The notes: generated from the letters alone by a model not told the origin. Positions 9,375 through 18,398 are shown, counted from the stretch's first letter. The stretch is 64,000 bases of DNA from Bacteriovorax sp. MedPE-SWde (GCA_001874305.1 MPCU01000004.1:248001-312000), one strand, 5' to 3'. Numbers and translations are program-made.

Positions 9375-9402
9375 TAGGAATATCCTAGGAGTTATGTTCC
9401 TA
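9375..9402. promoter_or_regulatory. inverted repeats in a divergent intergenic region (candidate operator)
   Basis: Between the divergent GYF-PilZ and vWA lipoprotein genes the sequence reads TAGGA-N3-TCCTA (9375-9387) and then TAGGA-N7-TCCTA (9386-9402), so TAGGA half-sites alternate in orientation. This could be an operator for one or both genes. No protein is identified. Confidence 0.3.
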
Positions 9403-9448
9403 GCAGATGGTACTAAAGTTTTTTACTCAAGCTTCCGATAATTAGCTT

Positions 9449-11029
9449 ATGAAACGACTAATATTTATAATTCTGACATTAATGCTTTATTCATGTGCCA
9501 AACAGGAGTTCATTCCTCCTAATAACTTTGACACTACACAGACTGCTGAAAAGAAAACAGGAAGCTCACAATCCTGTGCTCAGTTCACCTATGTCAGACC
9601 TCCTGTAGACCTTCTCTTTCTATGGGACAACTCTACAAGTAGTATCTATATTAATGATCAAACGAAGCAAGCACTTAATAGTGTTGTTGGCTACATTAGT
9701 GAAAGATTTGATTATCAGGTAATGATGGCACCATTAATGGGTAACGGAAATAATGAAGCCGTTTTCTTCAGTCGTTCAGGCCACAATCCAGGTAGTGGAA
9801 TCACAACAATTTCACAAGCATCTGCAGGTACCTATATTGACCAATTTAGTAAGGTTAATGGTTCTGGAGAGAATGGTGTTCAAAGATCTGTTGATTTAAT
9901 AAGAAATAATCAAAGTAACGGCGTTTTTAGAAAGAATGCTTATACACTCGTTATTACAATGTCTAATGATGATGACAATTCTTGGGTTGATCCTAGCTCA
10001 AGTTTTGAATTTGATCCTTATAGAAGAGACTTGTACACAAAGGCAAAGGCACATGACTTGCTTTGTATGAGAGGAAATTACACTCCATCAAGTCTATACA
10101 ATAGTACATTCTCAACATTTAATTCGAGTTGCTCTAATGCTCCTAAGTTAGATGCAATTATGATGAGATATGTTTCAATTTCTGCACTTTTTTCTCAAAA
10201 CTCATGTTCTGTTTCGAGTCAGCTTACACAGAACTATGTTTACAAGAGAATTTCGGAATATATTTATGGAACTTCTTACTCAAATGGATTTACCTTTCCA
10301 CCAGCGGTAGTTGTTAATCCTGAAGAACATTCGGATCACTTTAATATTTGTCGTGGTAACTTTACAAATATCTTCGATGGCGTGAATAATGCAATTACAG
10401 ATGCTGTTATTGCTCACGTTTACAAGTACTGGCCAGTAACTTCAGACTCCTCTACAGAGCTTGATGAGTCATCACTAACTGTTACGATGTCTAATGGTAG
10501 TACATTTGATCAAATTCCTAATAGTGTAAGTATTATTAGAGATGACTTTGGTAAGAATGATAGGGATAACTATGGAAATCCAGTTAATGGTTATCGACTT
10601 GTAAGTAATCCAACTACAGTTAATACAAGATTTCTACCAACCCCAGGAGAAGCATTCACTGGTCGCGTAATTGAACTCTTTGGAACAGCAAAAGTTACTT
10701 ACCCTGCATGTATACTTACAACTTATTCAGAACCAGACTCATACTTTGGTTACGTACACATGGCCGATAGACCAAATGAAGCTACAATTAGCCTTAAGAT
10801 AAATGGTAACGTTATTCCAAAAGGTGGAACGAATGGTTGGGAGTTAATTAAATCTGGATCATCACCACAATGGCATAGTAACTTCAATATTAGAATTCAA
10901 GGTCCTGGAAACTATAATCCAAAGACCCCGGGAACCCTTAAAACAGGATACTTCGTTAAGCTTAATGGAAGTGCTGTTTACAGTAATAATGCGAAAGTTG
11001 AAATTAGTTATTCACCTTCCGCTAATTAA
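9449..11029 (+). CDS. vWA-like lipoprotein
   Basis: 526 residues with lipobox L-Y-S-C at 13-16, so an exported lipoprotein. PPVDLLFLWDNSTSS places a MIDAS-like D-x-S-x-S at 60-64 at the end of a hydrophobic strand. A later strand, YTLVITMSNDDDNSW, resembles the second acidic MIDAS element, giving a von Willebrand A-like fold in the first half. The second half is probably beta-rich and has several Cys. Such domains bind ligands through a divalent metal, so surface adhesion is one possibility. It is monocistronic, and its stop overlaps that of the convergent gene. Confidence 0.72.
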   Translation: MKRLIFIILTLMLYSCAKQEFIPPNNFDTTQTAEKKTGSSQSCAQFTYVRPPVDLLFLWDNSTSSIYINDQTKQALNSVVGYISERFDYQVMMAPLMGNGNNEAVFFSRSGHNPGSGITTISQASAGTYIDQFSKVNGSGENGVQRSVDLIRNNQSNGVFRKNAYTLVITMSNDDDNSWVDPSSSFEFDPYRRDLYTKAKAHDLLCMRGNYTPSSLYNSTFSTFNSSCSNAPKLDAIMMRYVSISALFSQNSCSVSSQLTQNYVYKRISEYIYGTSYSNGFTFPPAVVVNPEEHSDHFNICRGNFTNIFDGVNNAITDAVIAHVYKYWPVTSDSSTELDESSLTVTMSNGSTFDQIPNSVSIIRDDFGKNDRDNYGNPVNGYRLVSNPTTVNTRFLPTPGEAFTGRVIELFGTAKVTYPACILTTYSEPDSYFGYVHMADRPNEATISLKINGNVIPKGGTNGWELIKSGSSPQWHSNFNIRIQGPGNYNPKTPGTLKTGYFVKLNGSAVYSNNAKVEISYSPSAN

Positions 11030-12087
11030 GCATACTTTGCTCCGGCCTTCTTAGAATTATGTGCATCAATTGCATTCTGTAATCTAAGGGCCGGAAATAT
11101 TTTCTTCAGTTTCTTATAATACACAAGACATGAAAGTTTATTGAACTCTCCTACAACAATATCATCGCAGAGACCGACATTAATAGCATCTTTAAGATCT
11201 TCATCAGATATCGCAATTTGTTTTTCTTTAAACTCTTCTAAAATTGCACTTAGGTTCACAGGACCCTTGTCCCCTTCAAAATTTGCTACTTTAAATTGTT
11301 CCATAATCTTTCCTAATAGTCGTTCACACTTAGGAGAAACTCTCATTTTCTTATCATCTTCTTTAAGTCGTTCTTGATTAAAGAAAACAAGGATACTTCT
11401 TAAACCTTCTATATCGTGGAACTGAACAACTTTAGGTAAGTTTTCTTCATCATTAACAAGCTCAAGATAATGCTCTTCTTTTAAAACATTAAAAAGCTCT
11501 TCATATTTTATTTCTTGAATACTATAGATATCAAATAGGTAATACTTTAATTTATTTATATGGATTTGGTGTCTACCATCAACTTCTTCACCATGGGTCT
11601 TAGCAACAAGATAGAGAGTTCCAAGAACTTTTAAAATATCTACTGTATGAAAGAACTTGTAACCACCAACTTTTCCACCAGCACCAAAGCCAACAGAATT
11701 ATTCTCAAGCTCACGAACTTTATCATTTGTTTTTCTAAGTCTATCTGCAAGAGTATTTACAATAGTCTTAAACCAAGGGTTTAAACCCATCATGGCCTTG
11801 TCAAATGCCTTAAACGATACTCGAATAACATCTGTTGAAACGATTGCTGTTGCAGAACAACTTCTTCTAGCGGCCTTAGCATCAAAGTAGGCCATTTCAC
11901 CAATAACTTCACCGGATCGCAAAATTGCGATATCAACAAAGCCCTTCCCTTTAGGGACGAATAAACGAATTTGACCTTTCTGAATTATATACAAACAATC
12001 AGCGGTGTCGTTCTGATTGAACATGACATCACCTGGTTTGTACTGAATGAGACCTGATTTTCCACCGGCCTTAGGCGCTTGAGCCAT
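11026..12087 (-). CDS. cyclic-nucleotide-binding (CRP-like sensor) domain protein
   Basis: 353 residues from ATG 12087, which has GAGGG just upstream; a longer frame to 12123 would begin inside the preceding gene's terminator. Residues 8-125 form a cNMP-binding beta barrel: P-G-D-V-M-F, the G-E-V-I-G-E-M-A phosphate cassette, and a following R-R-S-C-S-A-T-A. The C-terminal 230 residues show no recognisable HTH or catalytic domain and are mostly helical with many Lys and Leu. The ligand could be cAMP or cGMP. Cyclic-nucleotide control is inferred from the fold only. Confidence 0.78.
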   Translation of the reverse strand: MAQAPKAGGKSGLIQYKPGDVMFNQNDTADCLYIIQKGQIRLFVPKGKGFVDIAILRSGEVIGEMAYFDAKAARRSCSATAIVSTDVIRVSFKAFDKAMMGLNPWFKTIVNTLADRLRKTNDKVRELENNSVGFGAGGKVGGYKFFHTVDILKVLGTLYLVAKTHGEEVDGRHQIHINKLKYYLFDIYSIQEIKYEELFNVLKEEHYLELVNDEENLPKVVQFHDIEGLRSILVFFNQERLKEDDKKMRVSPKCERLLGKIMEQFKVANFEGDKGPVNLSAILEEFKEKQIAISDEDLKDAINVGLCDDIVVGEFNKLSCLVYYKKLKKIFPALRLQNAIDAHNSKKAGAKYA

Positions 12088-12106
12088 ATTTCCCTCTCTT
12101 CCTAAG

Positions 12107-12135
12107 AAAGAATAAAGCAGCACCTAAGGTGCTAC
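12107..12135 (-). terminator. Rho-independent terminator after the thiolase gene
   Basis: On the minus strand an 8-bp stem with one G-U pair (GTAGCACC / GGTGCTGC, loop TTA) is followed by TTTATTCTTT. It lies 3 bp after the thiolase stop and separates it from the cyclic-nucleotide-binding gene. Confidence 0.6.
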
Positions 12136-12137
12136 TT

Positions 12138-13304
12138 TTACTTAATTTTTTCTAGTATTAATGATAACGCTTCACCGCCGCCGATGCAAATAGAGGCCAT
12201 TCCGTACTTAGCGTTTCTATTTTTCATGGCCGACATAAGTGTTACGACTATTCGAGTTCCTGAACAACCAATAGGATGTCCAAGAGAAACACCTGAACCA
12301 TAGATATTAACTTTATCATGAGGGATATTCATTTCCTTCATTGCTGCCATTGGAACGGCCGCAAAAGCTTCATTAATTTCGAAGAGGTCAATATCTTCAA
12401 TCTTAAGTTTTGCTTTAACTAAGTTCTTTTTCATTGCTTCAATAGGTGCTGTAGAAAACCATGTAGGTTCTTGTGCATGATTTGCATAAGCAACAATTTT
12501 AAAATCTGCTTGATCTTTATATTCTTCACCAGCAAGAATAACTGCTGCAGCACCATCATTTATAGTAGAGGCGTTTGCTGCAGTAATAGTACCTTCCTTA
12601 TCAAAAGCTGGTCTTAACTGAGGAATCTTATCAAATTTTGCTTTAAAAGGTCCTTCATCTTGCTCAACAACAGTATCCCCTTTTCTACCCTTAATAGTTA
12701 CAGGAACTACTTCTTTAGCAAAAATACCTTCGTTAATTGCAGCTTGTGCTCTTTTAAATGATTCAATAGAAAACTCGTCTTGTTGTTCACGAGTAAGCTC
12801 ATATTTCTTAGTACATTCTTCCGCACAATTTCCCATTGGGCGATCTGAATAAACATCCCATAATCCATCCCATTGCATAGAATCTTTCATCGCCGCAGGA
12901 CCAAACTTAGAAACACCAGTTCTTGAGTTCATTATTAAGTGTGGCGCTTGTGACATATTTTCCATTCCACCAGCAACAACAACTTGGTTGTCTCCAGCAA
13001 GAATAGTCTGAGCACCAGTAATAATAGTTTTCATTCCTGATCCGCAGACCTTATTTAAAGTCGTACATGGAACAGACTTTGGTAACTCAGCAAAGATTGC
13101 AGCTTGTCTAGCAGGAGCTTGTCCAACACCAGCAGTTACAACATTTCCCATAAATACTTCATCAATTTTATCACCAGAAATACCGGCTTTTTCAAGGGCT
13201 CCTCTAATTGCAGTTGCACCAAGATTAGGTGCTGAAACTGTTGATAGTGCTCCAAGAAAGCTGCCACTTGGAGTTCTTGCTCCAGATAGAATATAGACGC
13301 TCAT
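12138..13304 (-). CDS. acetyl-CoA acetyltransferase (thiolase)
   Basis: Condenses two acetyl-CoA to acetoacetyl-CoA, or cleaves 3-ketoacyl-CoA in the last step of beta-oxidation. 388 residues, normal for the family. The nucleophile Cys is in KVCGSGMK (about 87), with the His motif I-N-E-A-F-A, GHPIGCSG, and the C-terminal second Cys in CIGGGEA. AAGGAG abuts an upstream ATG but lies six bases from the ATG at 13304, so the latter is chosen. The hydroxyacyl-CoA dehydrogenase, crotonase and acyl-CoA dehydrogenase genes at 19.6-22.4 kb would complete a short-chain cycle. AtoB and PhaA types cannot be told apart here. Confidence 0.92.
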   Translation of the reverse strand: MSVYILSGARTPSGSFLGALSTVSAPNLGATAIRGALEKAGISGDKIDEVFMGNVVTAGVGQAPARQAAIFAELPKSVPCTTLNKVCGSGMKTIITGAQTILAGDNQVVVAGGMENMSQAPHLIMNSRTGVSKFGPAAMKDSMQWDGLWDVYSDRPMGNCAEECTKKYELTREQQDEFSIESFKRAQAAINEGIFAKEVVPVTIKGRKGDTVVEQDEGPFKAKFDKIPQLRPAFDKEGTITAANASTINDGAAAVILAGEEYKDQADFKIVAYANHAQEPTWFSTAPIEAMKKNLVKAKLKIEDIDLFEINEAFAAVPMAAMKEMNIPHDKVNIYGSGVSLGHPIGCSGTRIVVTLMSAMKNRNAKYGMASICIGGGEALSLILEKIK

Positions 13305-13434
13305 AGTCATCTCCTTATATAATTAATTTCAGGCATTTAACCATATTGAGAAAAGTAAGTCACGTTTCAAGCATTGACGCTACTACCAAAGTGCGTTATC
13401 TTCCCAAAAATACTTACTCAAGAGGAAAAAATCC

Positions 13435-13869
13435 ATGCTTTCAAGAAAAGACTCACCATTTCTCATCGACCTACCTATTGAATGGGTAGATAAAGTTACA
13501 GAGCTTCTACAAGACTCTTATCGCCAACAACTTGTTGATGAAGGTAGAGTTTTCGAAGTTTACGGTAAGATATATAAAGGAGAAGTTCTTGTTATAGCTA
13601 GCCTTGTAAACCCTACAGAAGAGTTTGCGATAGCTACGACATACTTTGTTTCAATGGATTTAGAAGATGGTCAAGATCATACTAAGCTTCTTGATTCTCT
13701 AGTTGATTCAATTGGTGCATTCTTTGATGTTTTCTTTGCAACTAAAGACTGGATGGATTACCAAGATCAGTGGCAATCAGAAAAGTTCAAGGACCTCGAT
13801 ATCTTTTATAAAATTAATAGAGAAAATATTGGGCTAACAATCAAGGCCGACCAACTTCTTAATCAGTAG
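13435..13869 (+). CDS. conserved-looking small acidic protein of unknown function
   Basis: 144 residues, no signal peptide or membrane segment. The composition is acidic with alternating strands and helices (EVYGKIYKGEVLVIASLV, then a helical middle), suggesting a compact cytoplasmic alpha/beta domain. AAGAGGA precedes the ATG by about eight bases. I do not recognise the family. It stands alone between the divergent thiolase and the convergent sensor kinase and is followed by a hairpin. Confidence 0.65.
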   Translation: MLSRKDSPFLIDLPIEWVDKVTELLQDSYRQQLVDEGRVFEVYGKIYKGEVLVIASLVNPTEEFAIATTYFVSMDLEDGQDHTKLLDSLVDSIGAFFDVFFATKDWMDYQDQWQSEKFKDLDIFYKINRENIGLTIKADQLLNQ

Positions 13870-13880
13870 ACTTCTTTTAG

Positions 13881-13912
13881 GGCTACTTAGTTATTAGGTA
13901 GCCTAACTTTTA
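13881..13912 (+). terminator. probable terminator of the 13435 gene
   Basis: A 9-bp stem (GGCTACTTA / TAGGTAGCC, one G-U pair, loop of five) followed by a short T-rich stretch. It contains the stop codon of the convergent histidine kinase gene. Confidence 0.5.
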
Positions 13913-16733
13913 CAATTGTATATTCCCCAACTTTAGAATCTATGAGTATATCCCCTACATGGGATCGCATAATATCATTAGCAATACATAGTCCTAAGCC
14001 TGAGCCTATTTCTGATTGCTTTGTCGTGACAAATGGCTCAAAAACATCTTTTAAAATCTCATACGGTATTCCCATTCCATTGTCAGAGACTTCCAAAACA
14101 ACAAATCCTTTTTCAATATAACATCTAAAAAGAATTTCTTTTTCTTTCTTACTCAGCGAAAGTTCATACAAGGCATTATCAATTACAATCGACAAGACTT
14201 GGCCAATAGCACTATGAGAAATAAGAAGTTCTCCGACATCAGATAAATCCCACTTCACTTCAAGATCTAGGTCATATAAGTTCTTAAGTTTTTCAACCTC
14301 TCTCTTACATATTGCCTCATAGAAATATTTAACATTTGTACTTTCATAGTCCGAGCTAGACTCCGATAGAGTCTGCATTTTAGAAATAATTTTATCAACT
14401 CTTATTCCATGCTTCTTTATAAGATCTGAAGAAAATAATATATTTTGAAACTCTTTCTTTTCTACTAATGAAGTACCTTCGTCATTTAATATTGTATCAA
14501 TAGATTTATTTATTAACTCCGCACCATTATTAATAAAGTTTAAAGGGTTCTTTATTTCATGTGCAATCCCAGAGGCCAGGAGACCTAACGAAGCCATTTT
14601 TTCTTGAGATACTAACTGATCCTGCATCTCTTCAATTCTTTTTAAACTTTCATATAGTTGCGAATTCTTCGTCTGCAACTCCTGTGTTCTTATACTGATT
14701 AGACTTTCAAGCTCTTTAAACTGATTATTCATTATTTCTTCTTTTTCTTTATAGAAGCTAATTCTTGTATGTAGCTCTTTAGGAGAAATTCTATACTCAG
14801 CGAGTGACTCACTATAGTAGTTATAGAGCTCATCTTTTTCGCGCTTGGTAAGTAAGCCCGCTTGTACTACTGCACGGTGGGCCATTGCTGCACCGATGAC
14901 TCCAGTTAGTCTCTTTTCAAACTCTTGTGAAAGCTCAAATAGTTTAACAATCCCAATCCTATCTTTATTATCTACACCTACTTTTCTTAAGACTTTCAAG
15001 AATATTTCTTCAGCCTTTTCCTTGTCATAATATCTATTAAGTATTGATCGAAGAATTCGCTTCTTCTTTTTCATATCAATATTTGTTTTAATATTTTCGT
15101 CTTCAATTTCAATGAGATCTTCATCGTTAAATGCTTCTGCAAAATCATTCGCAATTTGATCTTCTGATACTCCCCTTGTAGACAATAATGAAATCCCTAA
15201 AAAAGAACCTACGTTAAAAAACATTGACCAAAATACAGCGTGAGATAAAGGATCAATCCCCTCTAGACCAAAAAGGCTTTCAGGCTTTAACATACTAATT
15301 CCCAAGAGACCATTTTTTAATAAGTCACTTCCAAAATACCCACTCTTAATAAATGCCGGTAAGTATAATGTATAAAACCAAACTAAAGCCCCTAGAGCTA
15401 TTCCAACAAGAGCTCCATTCTTATTGGCCTTTCTCCAAAAAAGAGCACCTATAATAATTGGTGCGAACTGAAGGGCTCCTGCAAAAGAAACCATTCCCAT
15501 TGACACTAGCGCAACATCTTCTCCGGCCACAAAAACATATATTACCGCCAGAACAATTAAGCAGGTTGCTGTTAGCCAACGAAATGGAAGTATTGTTCGA
15601 GTTAAAAATGTTCCAGACTCGACCTTTGAAATAAGAGGAAGATAGAGATGATTCGTAATGATTGTAGTAACAGTCATCGTCGAAATCATGATCATACCTG
15701 AAGCGGCAGCAAATCCACCTAAGAATGTAAGTAGCGTCAAGTTAACATAGCCATGAGTAAATGGAATTGTCAGAACAAAACGATCTGCTCCTCCCACTCC
15801 ACCTAATGATAGTCCAACGATACTTACTGGTATTACAAATAGATTGATTAGAAATAGGTATAATGGGAATCCCCAAATAGTATTTTCAATATGCTCGGTG
15901 TTTGAGTTTTCAATGACAGCAACATGAAACTGTCGAGGAAGAAAGATAATTGCACTGGCAGAAAGAATCATATAAGTGATCCAAGTAGTAACTGAGCCGG
16001 AGTTCTTACCCATAAAAGAATAATCCTTAGAAACCACTTCTGTTAATTGATCTAAAACTGAAAAATATCCATCATTAATTACGTAGCAAGAAAAGATTCC
16101 CACAACTATAAAAACAAAGAGTTTAAATAAACACTCAACTGCAAGAACAAAAATCATCCCGGGATGCCTTTCTGTAGGGTCTAGCTTTCTAATTCCAAAC
16201 AGTATTGTAAATACTGACATTATTAAGGCAAAACCAATTGCAACATAAAACTTCATATCGACAAGGGAGATACTTCCATCAACTTTTACAATTGTCATAA
16301 AGGTCGAAATTAGTGCCTTAAACTGAAGTGCGAGATAAGGAATTGTTGCCAGAACAACAACGAGAGCTCCAACAACACCTATTGAAACAGACTTGTCATA
16401 TCTTGCAGAGACAAAGTCAACAATGCTTGTGACATGTAACCCTTCCTTTATTTTAACAAGTCTCTTTAATAGAATTCCCCAAAATAAAACCATTAAGGTT
16501 GAGCCAAGATAGATTGTTAAGAAAAGTAAACCTGAGTTTGATGCTTTGCCAACTGACCCATAGAATGTCCAACTCGTACAATAGACGGCCAAGGACAAGC
16601 AATACACAAATGAGTTATTAACAATTTTACTTTGAGGATTTTGAGTAACTTTTTTGTCCACAAAGAATGCGATCAGAAACATTACTGCTGCATATGAGAA
16701 AATACAAAATACTAAAGTCTGTATATTAATCAC
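13887..16733 (-). CDS. sodium/solute symporter-histidine kinase fusion (CbrA-like)
   Basis: 948 residues. The first ~500 form about 13 membrane helices of the SLC5/PutP symporter type. After a linker (about 530-650) and a coiled coil, a histidine kinase follows: H-box with phospho-accepting His at about 725 (ASGIAHEIKNPL), N-box IDNALYEL, G1 DNGMGIP and G2 GSGLGLCIA, all intact. In CbrA-type proteins the transporter part is thought to link solute uptake to signalling. The gene overlaps the upstream 79-codon membrane-protein gene by 4 bp. No response regulator is adjacent, so the phosphotransfer partner lies elsewhere. Ligand unknown. Confidence 0.88.
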   Translation of the reverse strand: MINIQTLVFCIFSYAAVMFLIAFFVDKKVTQNPQSKIVNNSFVYCLSLAVYCTSWTFYGSVGKASNSGLLFLTIYLGSTLMVLFWGILLKRLVKIKEGLHVTSIVDFVSARYDKSVSIGVVGALVVVLATIPYLALQFKALISTFMTIVKVDGSISLVDMKFYVAIGFALIMSVFTILFGIRKLDPTERHPGMIFVLAVECLFKLFVFIVVGIFSCYVINDGYFSVLDQLTEVVSKDYSFMGKNSGSVTTWITYMILSASAIIFLPRQFHVAVIENSNTEHIENTIWGFPLYLFLINLFVIPVSIVGLSLGGVGGADRFVLTIPFTHGYVNLTLLTFLGGFAAASGMIMISTMTVTTIITNHLYLPLISKVESGTFLTRTILPFRWLTATCLIVLAVIYVFVAGEDVALVSMGMVSFAGALQFAPIIIGALFWRKANKNGALVGIALGALVWFYTLYLPAFIKSGYFGSDLLKNGLLGISMLKPESLFGLEGIDPLSHAVFWSMFFNVGSFLGISLLSTRGVSEDQIANDFAEAFNDEDLIEIEDENIKTNIDMKKKKRILRSILNRYYDKEKAEEIFLKVLRKVGVDNKDRIGIVKLFELSQEFEKRLTGVIGAAMAHRAVVQAGLLTKREKDELYNYYSESLAEYRISPKELHTRISFYKEKEEIMNNQFKELESLISIRTQELQTKNSQLYESLKRIEEMQDQLVSQEKMASLGLLASGIAHEIKNPLNFINNGAELINKSIDTILNDEGTSLVEKKEFQNILFSSDLIKKHGIRVDKIISKMQTLSESSSDYESTNVKYFYEAICKREVEKLKNLYDLDLEVKWDLSDVGELLISHSAIGQVLSIVIDNALYELSLSKKEKEILFRCYIEKGFVVLEVSDNGMGIPYEILKDVFEPFVTTKQSEIGSGLGLCIANDIMRSHVGDILIDSKVGEYTIVKVRLPNN

Positions 16734-16969
16734 TTCTTATTCCCTTGCATCTTTCTCTTTATTCTCGAAATACAAAATAATATGAAGATAAGAGAGCCCC
16801 ATATGCAAAAGATATAAACGATAATTGCCTTCGGGTGATTCATATTATCAACAGAGACAAATGGCCAAGTCATAAGAAAGAAATAGACTACGGCAAGAAT
16901 GTACAGAAACTCATTCTTTACCATTATCTTCTGTATAAGATATTTAATTTGTACGAATTCGTTTCTCAT
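16730..16969 (-). CDS. small two-helix membrane protein, likely partner of the symporter-kinase
   Basis: 79 residues with two hydrophobic segments (about 20-40 and 49-68) and a basic tail, the size and layout of the small accessory proteins encoded before SSS-family transporters. It overlaps the kinase gene by 4 bp (ATGA), so co-translation is likely. AGGG lies close to the ATG at 16969; ATG at 16924, which would remove 15 residues, is also possible. The partner role is inferred from position. Confidence 0.65.
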   Translation of the reverse strand: MRNEFVQIKYLIQKIMVKNEFLYILAVVYFFLMTWPFVSVDNMNHPKAIIVYIFCIWGSLIFILFCISRIKRKMQGNKK

Positions 16970-16997
16970 AACCCTATTCTAAGCGCATATGACACTT

Positions 16998-17006
16998 TGC
17001 TATAAT
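16998..17006 (+). promoter_or_regulatory. extended -10 promoter for the 17162 gene
   Basis: TGC-TATAAT is a perfect extended -10 element with no clear -35. Transcription from about 17013 would give a leader of about 150 bases ahead of the small secreted protein gene. Confidence 0.55.
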
Positions 17007-17161
17007 AGTTTATTTCAAAATTTTACAATATATAGAACATGTTCGCAAAATCAACAAGTTACTTCGGAGGTAAGACATATTGTGCACTAACCCAAGGCAT
17101 TTACTATTTTCTCAACTAACATTTTAATAATTAATAAATTTAAGAACGTTACGAGGAAGAG

Positions 17162-17497
17162 ATGAAGAAACTACTATGTCTATTAGCACTTGTTCTATTA
17201 ACTCAATCAGCATGGTCTGCAGTTGTAGAAGGAATGATCAACTGGGGTCCTTATATAAACTGCGAAGTCTATAATTCGTCACATAGACCAGAGTTAGTTC
17301 GCTCTTATCAATACACAATTACATATACTACGGGAATGACTGAAACTCGAAATGTACCTTGTCAATTTAACTGTAGGATAAACCCATACTCATTCCAAAG
17401 ATTCACAGGACCAAGAAATTCCCCATATGTAATGTCTGCATCTTGTAGGGCCTTTACTGTGCCACCAAGACATAGAAGACCATATCCTAGATATTAG
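17162..17497 (+). CDS. small secreted Cys-containing protein
   Basis: 111 residues. MKKLLCLLALVLLTQSAWSA is a clear signal peptide with a cleavage site near SAWSA. The mature part is about 90 residues with four Cys (NCEVY, PCQFNC, SCRAF), which could form two disulfides, and a basic Pro/Arg-rich tail (RHRRPYPRY). GAGGAAGAG lies before the ATG. An extended -10 upstream and a strong terminator downstream make it a one-gene transcript. Family not recognised. Confidence 0.75.
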   Translation: MKKLLCLLALVLLTQSAWSAVVEGMINWGPYINCEVYNSSHRPELVRSYQYTITYTTGMTETRNVPCQFNCRINPYSFQRFTGPRNSPYVMSASCRAFTVPPRHRRPYPRY

Positions 17498-17522
17498 GAA
17501 TCACCTAAAAAGGTAAGGTACA

Positions 17523-17548
17523 GGGAAGCTTTAAGCTTCCCTTTTTTT
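17523..17548 (+). terminator. Rho-independent terminator
   Basis: Perfect GGGAAGC / GCTTCCC stem with loop TTTAA, followed by seven T. It ends the 17162 transcript. Confidence 0.9.
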
Positions 17549-17999
17549 ATGCTACTTTCTTCGTTGGATCTTTATGATAGTTGATTTCATCTGTGAAGAA
17601 TCTCTTCTCACAGTCACCTAAGTTCTTTTTAACAAGTCTGGCCCTAAAGGCTTCATCAATCTTATTCCACTTTTCAATTAACTCTTTACTCGCCTTAGCT
17701 TCTACAAAAGCTTCTTGAAGCAGATCCTGTCGTAAATCAAATAACTCTTCACTTATGAACATATGCTTGTGTGCAGGAACCGGTAGACGGCCCATGTAAA
17801 CACTTCCGCCACCAAGTGTACTTGTCATAAAATCAACTTGCTGAGCTTCAATTCTATCTTGAGGAACCTCTTGAAAATATAATCCAATCCAAGGGTGCTC
17901 ATATACTTTGTCATAGAATAATTTACTAACCTTGATAAGCATTCCCCTGCCACCAAGCTTCTCAAATTCTTCTTTTCTCTTTTTTTCTTTTTCATCCAT
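17547..17999 (-). CDS. truncated haemoglobin-like globin
   Basis: 150 residues of the 2-on-2 truncated globin family. FEKLGGRGMLIKVSKLFYDKV matches helices A-B, and G-G-G-S-V-Y-M-G matches the E-helix end. AHKHMFISEELFDLR is the F-helix region, with probable proximal His 77. It would bind haem and O2 or NO; roles in NO detoxification or O2 handling are common in the family. It lies 9 bp after a gene for a different globin and is probably co-transcribed with it. Subgroup not assigned. Confidence 0.82.
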   Translation of the reverse strand: MDEKEKKRKEEFEKLGGRGMLIKVSKLFYDKVYEHPWIGLYFQEVPQDRIEAQQVDFMTSTLGGGSVYMGRLPVPAHKHMFISEELFDLRQDLLQEAFVEAKASKELIEKWNKIDEAFRARLVKKNLGDCEKRFFTDEINYHKDPTKKVA

Positions 18000-18008
18000 A
18001 TTAAAAAC

Positions 18009-18398
18009 CTATGCCGCTTTAGAAACGGTTAAAGCACCATCATGCATTTTTGAACAAATATGCTCAATTAAACTACCTACACGTGACTCAATCTCTTCAT
18101 CCCAATCTTCTGCAAGTACATGACGAAAAGACTTCATTAATGATCTTTTTACTATTTGGTAATGCTTAGGTGTTACCTCATAAGAGACATGCCTAACTCC
18201 AAGCTCAAATAGAAACTCATCTAGCTCTTCCCTCTTTTCAATAAGAGAGAACACTTTCTTTAAACCAAACTTAAGCTCTTTCTTTTGGAGTGATAAGTTT
18301 GTATTTCTAAAAGTTTCTACGATCTCAGGAGTCTCCTCAAAGAAATCCTTGTAGAAGTAGTCAACGAATAGATCAATATTGTTTAAGATTTTTTCCAT
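18009..18398 (-). CDS. single-domain globin (flavohaemoglobin-type haem domain)
   Basis: 129 residues resembling the haem domain of flavohaemoglobins. LFVDYFYKDFFEETPEIVETF matches helix B-C, and LGVRHVSYEVTPKHY places the proximal His at about 70 with the usual pattern after it. There is no FAD/NAD reductase domain, so an external reductase would be needed. The N-terminal A helix looks short; the start is weakly supported. It is first in a two-globin unit with the truncated globin. Confidence 0.78.
   Translation of the reverse strand: MEKILNNIDLFVDYFYKDFFEETPEIVETFRNTNLSLQKKELKFGLKKVFSLIEKREELDEFLFELGVRHVSYEVTPKHYQIVKRSLMKSFRHVLAEDWDEEIESRVGSLIEHICSKMHDGALTVSKAA

Noticed and set aside
12088-12123. 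N-terminal extension of the cyclic-nucleotide-binding protein
   Set aside because: It would start inside the thiolase terminator; the ATG at 12087 has a good ribosome site.
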